From Monomorium pharaonis (Eukaryota > Arthropoda > Insecta > Hymenoptera > Formicidae), in contig NC_050467.1 in assembly GCF_013373865.1 (NCBI RefSeq), forward strand, positions 372,001-436,000: DNA of 64,000 nucleotides. Direction: 5' to 3'. Position numbers and translations under genes: made by a program. The notes under the pieces are model-generated. The model saw nothing but the letters and a program-made list of their open reading frames with translations. It did no database searches and had not been told where the DNA came from. The stretch's first letter is position 1; each line of letters opens with the position of its first letter. Positions 62,900 to 64,000 of the stretch are shown here, in pieces.

Positions 62900-63943
62900 A
62901 TAATACGATAAGAGATATTTTCCTAATACAATATAATTTATTAAATAAACATTATATAATTATAAACGTGACTAAAAAACTGCTGTAATTATAAACGTGA
63001 AAAATAACTGTTAAAAAATGTTAAATTTAACGTTTCGACTATACTTTGTCTTCTTCAGTCATAATAGACTAATATGTCTGAACTTAAACGTGAATGAAAT
63101 AACGCAAACGAAAATATAATTAAACAGTTAAAAAATGATGACCATTGAACAACCATAAAACAACGCATATTGTATCAAAAGTGTCATAACAAATAAAAAC
63201 CAAATATGAATCAAATTAAATGTACAATTAAATGAATAATAAAATAAAAAATAATAAAATTTTTTCGCAAGTCGGTTTTTATATTAAAAGGACAGAATAG
63301 ATAGTCAATAAGTCTTGTCGATAAATCTAAAAGATCAAAAACGATGGATATTATAATACGTATTCCATCGTTTTTTATCTTTTAGATTTATCGACAAAAC
63401 TTATTCTGTCCTTTTAACATAAAAACCGACTTGCGGAAAAATTTTATTATTTTTTATTTTATTATTCATTTAATTGTATTATTGTATTATTTGGTTCATA
63501 TTTGGTTTTTATTTGTTATGACACTTTTGATACGATATGCGTTGTTTTATGGTTGTTCAATGGTCATCATTTTTTTAACTGTTTAATTATATTTTCGTTT
63601 GCGTTATTTCATTTATGTTTAAGTTCAGACATATTGCTCTAGTTTACACCGAGCACTTGGTACGCGTATCAAGTAGTGAATTTAAACTGATCACATTCAC
63701 TAGTTATTTACTATTTGATACGCGTACCAAGTGCTCGGTGTAAACTAGGTCATTAGTAATCTATTATGACTGAAGAGGACTAAGTATAGTTACTAGGACT
63801 AGAAACGTTAAATTTAACATTTTTTAACACAGCTGTTTTTTAGTCGCGTTTATAATTATATAATGTTTATTTAATAAATTATATTGTATTAGGAAAATTT
63901 GTTTTGGCTTGATATATTGACCTATTTATCGTATTATTTTTGC
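62900..63943. repeat. ~1-kb foldback (giant inverted repeat) in a PRPF8 intron
   Basis: Two arms of about 450 bp face each other around a ~10-bp spacer at about 63351-63360 (AAACGATGGATA / TATTCCATCGTTT). The match runs outward through AAGTCGGTTTTTAT, CCATTGAACAACCATAAAAC, CAGTCATAATAGA and CCTAATACAATATAATTTAT. The outer ends, near ATAATACGATAA, differ by an indel of ~24 bp. The right arm carries MITE A copy 2. No coding capacity. It could be a foldback-type transposon or a head-to-head duplication of an intron segment. Confidence 0.88.
63636..63751. mobile_element. MITE A, copy 2, inserted in the right foldback arm (ATT duplication)
   Basis: 116 bp, ends near TCTAGTTTACACCGAGCACT inverted, ATT at 63633-63635 and 63752-63754. 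It is in opposite orientation to copy 1 and lacks about 15 bp from the centre. The opposite arm of the foldback holds the uninterrupted site at about 63065-63080. Confidence 0.9.
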
Positions 63944-64000
63944 TTAGCATTAACAAGCTCTTTGTATTTGTTTGTTTCGTTGTTTAAAAAAAGATTTAAC

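Overview
The window is a piece of an insect nuclear genome, most likely from an ant or another hymenopteran. Support for this: genes have many short, AT-rich introns with GT-AG borders; intergenic DNA is AT-rich but broken by CpG-rich patches; simple repeats (CT, GA, TA, CA) are common; and the proteins read as insect orthologues (an OS-D chemosensory protein, a lingerer-type UBAP2 protein, a single LMTK-type kinase). There are no bacterial operons, rRNA genes or CRISPR arrays, and I recognised no tRNA.

Layout. 1-6.4 kb is non-coding and includes a CpG-rich block of diverged ~0.4-kb tandem repeats (1.75-3.6 kb). A four-exon chemosensory protein gene lies on the minus strand (6515-12691). 12.75-25.4 kb is a gene desert with microsatellites and one MITE-like element. 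From 25.4 kb to the end the window is gene-rich: LMTK-like kinase (+, 25380-31862), WDR13 (-, 33721-35309), lingerer/UBAP2 (-, 39236-45725), TRMO tRNA methyltransferase (+, 48599-50736), BOP1 (-, 51198-54526), VMP1 (-, 55677-57208) and the 5' part of PRPF8 (+, 60879-62876, running off the right edge). I rebuilt exons by hand from splice sites, reading-frame continuity and family similarity; the exon phases close exactly for all eight genes.

The genes are mostly housekeeping and do not form one pathway. They cover spliceosome core (PRPF8), ribosome assembly (BOP1), tRNA modification (TRMO), ER and autophagy (VMP1), RNA-associated ubiquitin binding (lingerer), a membrane kinase scaffold (LMTK) and an extracellular carrier protein (CSP). 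LMTK/WDR13 and TRMO/BOP1 are convergent pairs; lingerer/TRMO and VMP1/PRPF8 are divergent pairs.

The most unusual content is in the non-coding DNA of the right half. The two divergent promoter regions (47.57-48.36 kb and 59.27-60.32 kb) and two introns carry a dense, nested set of short inverted-repeat elements, several with clean 3-bp target duplications (TTA, TAA, AAT). A ~1-kb foldback with ~450-bp arms sits in a PRPF8 intron and has itself been hit by one of these MITEs. Among the proteins, the kinase has Arg in place of the ATP-anchoring Lys but keeps a PP1-docking motif, and BOP1 carries an internal 77-residue duplication. I found no evidence of a wholly new multi-gene system.
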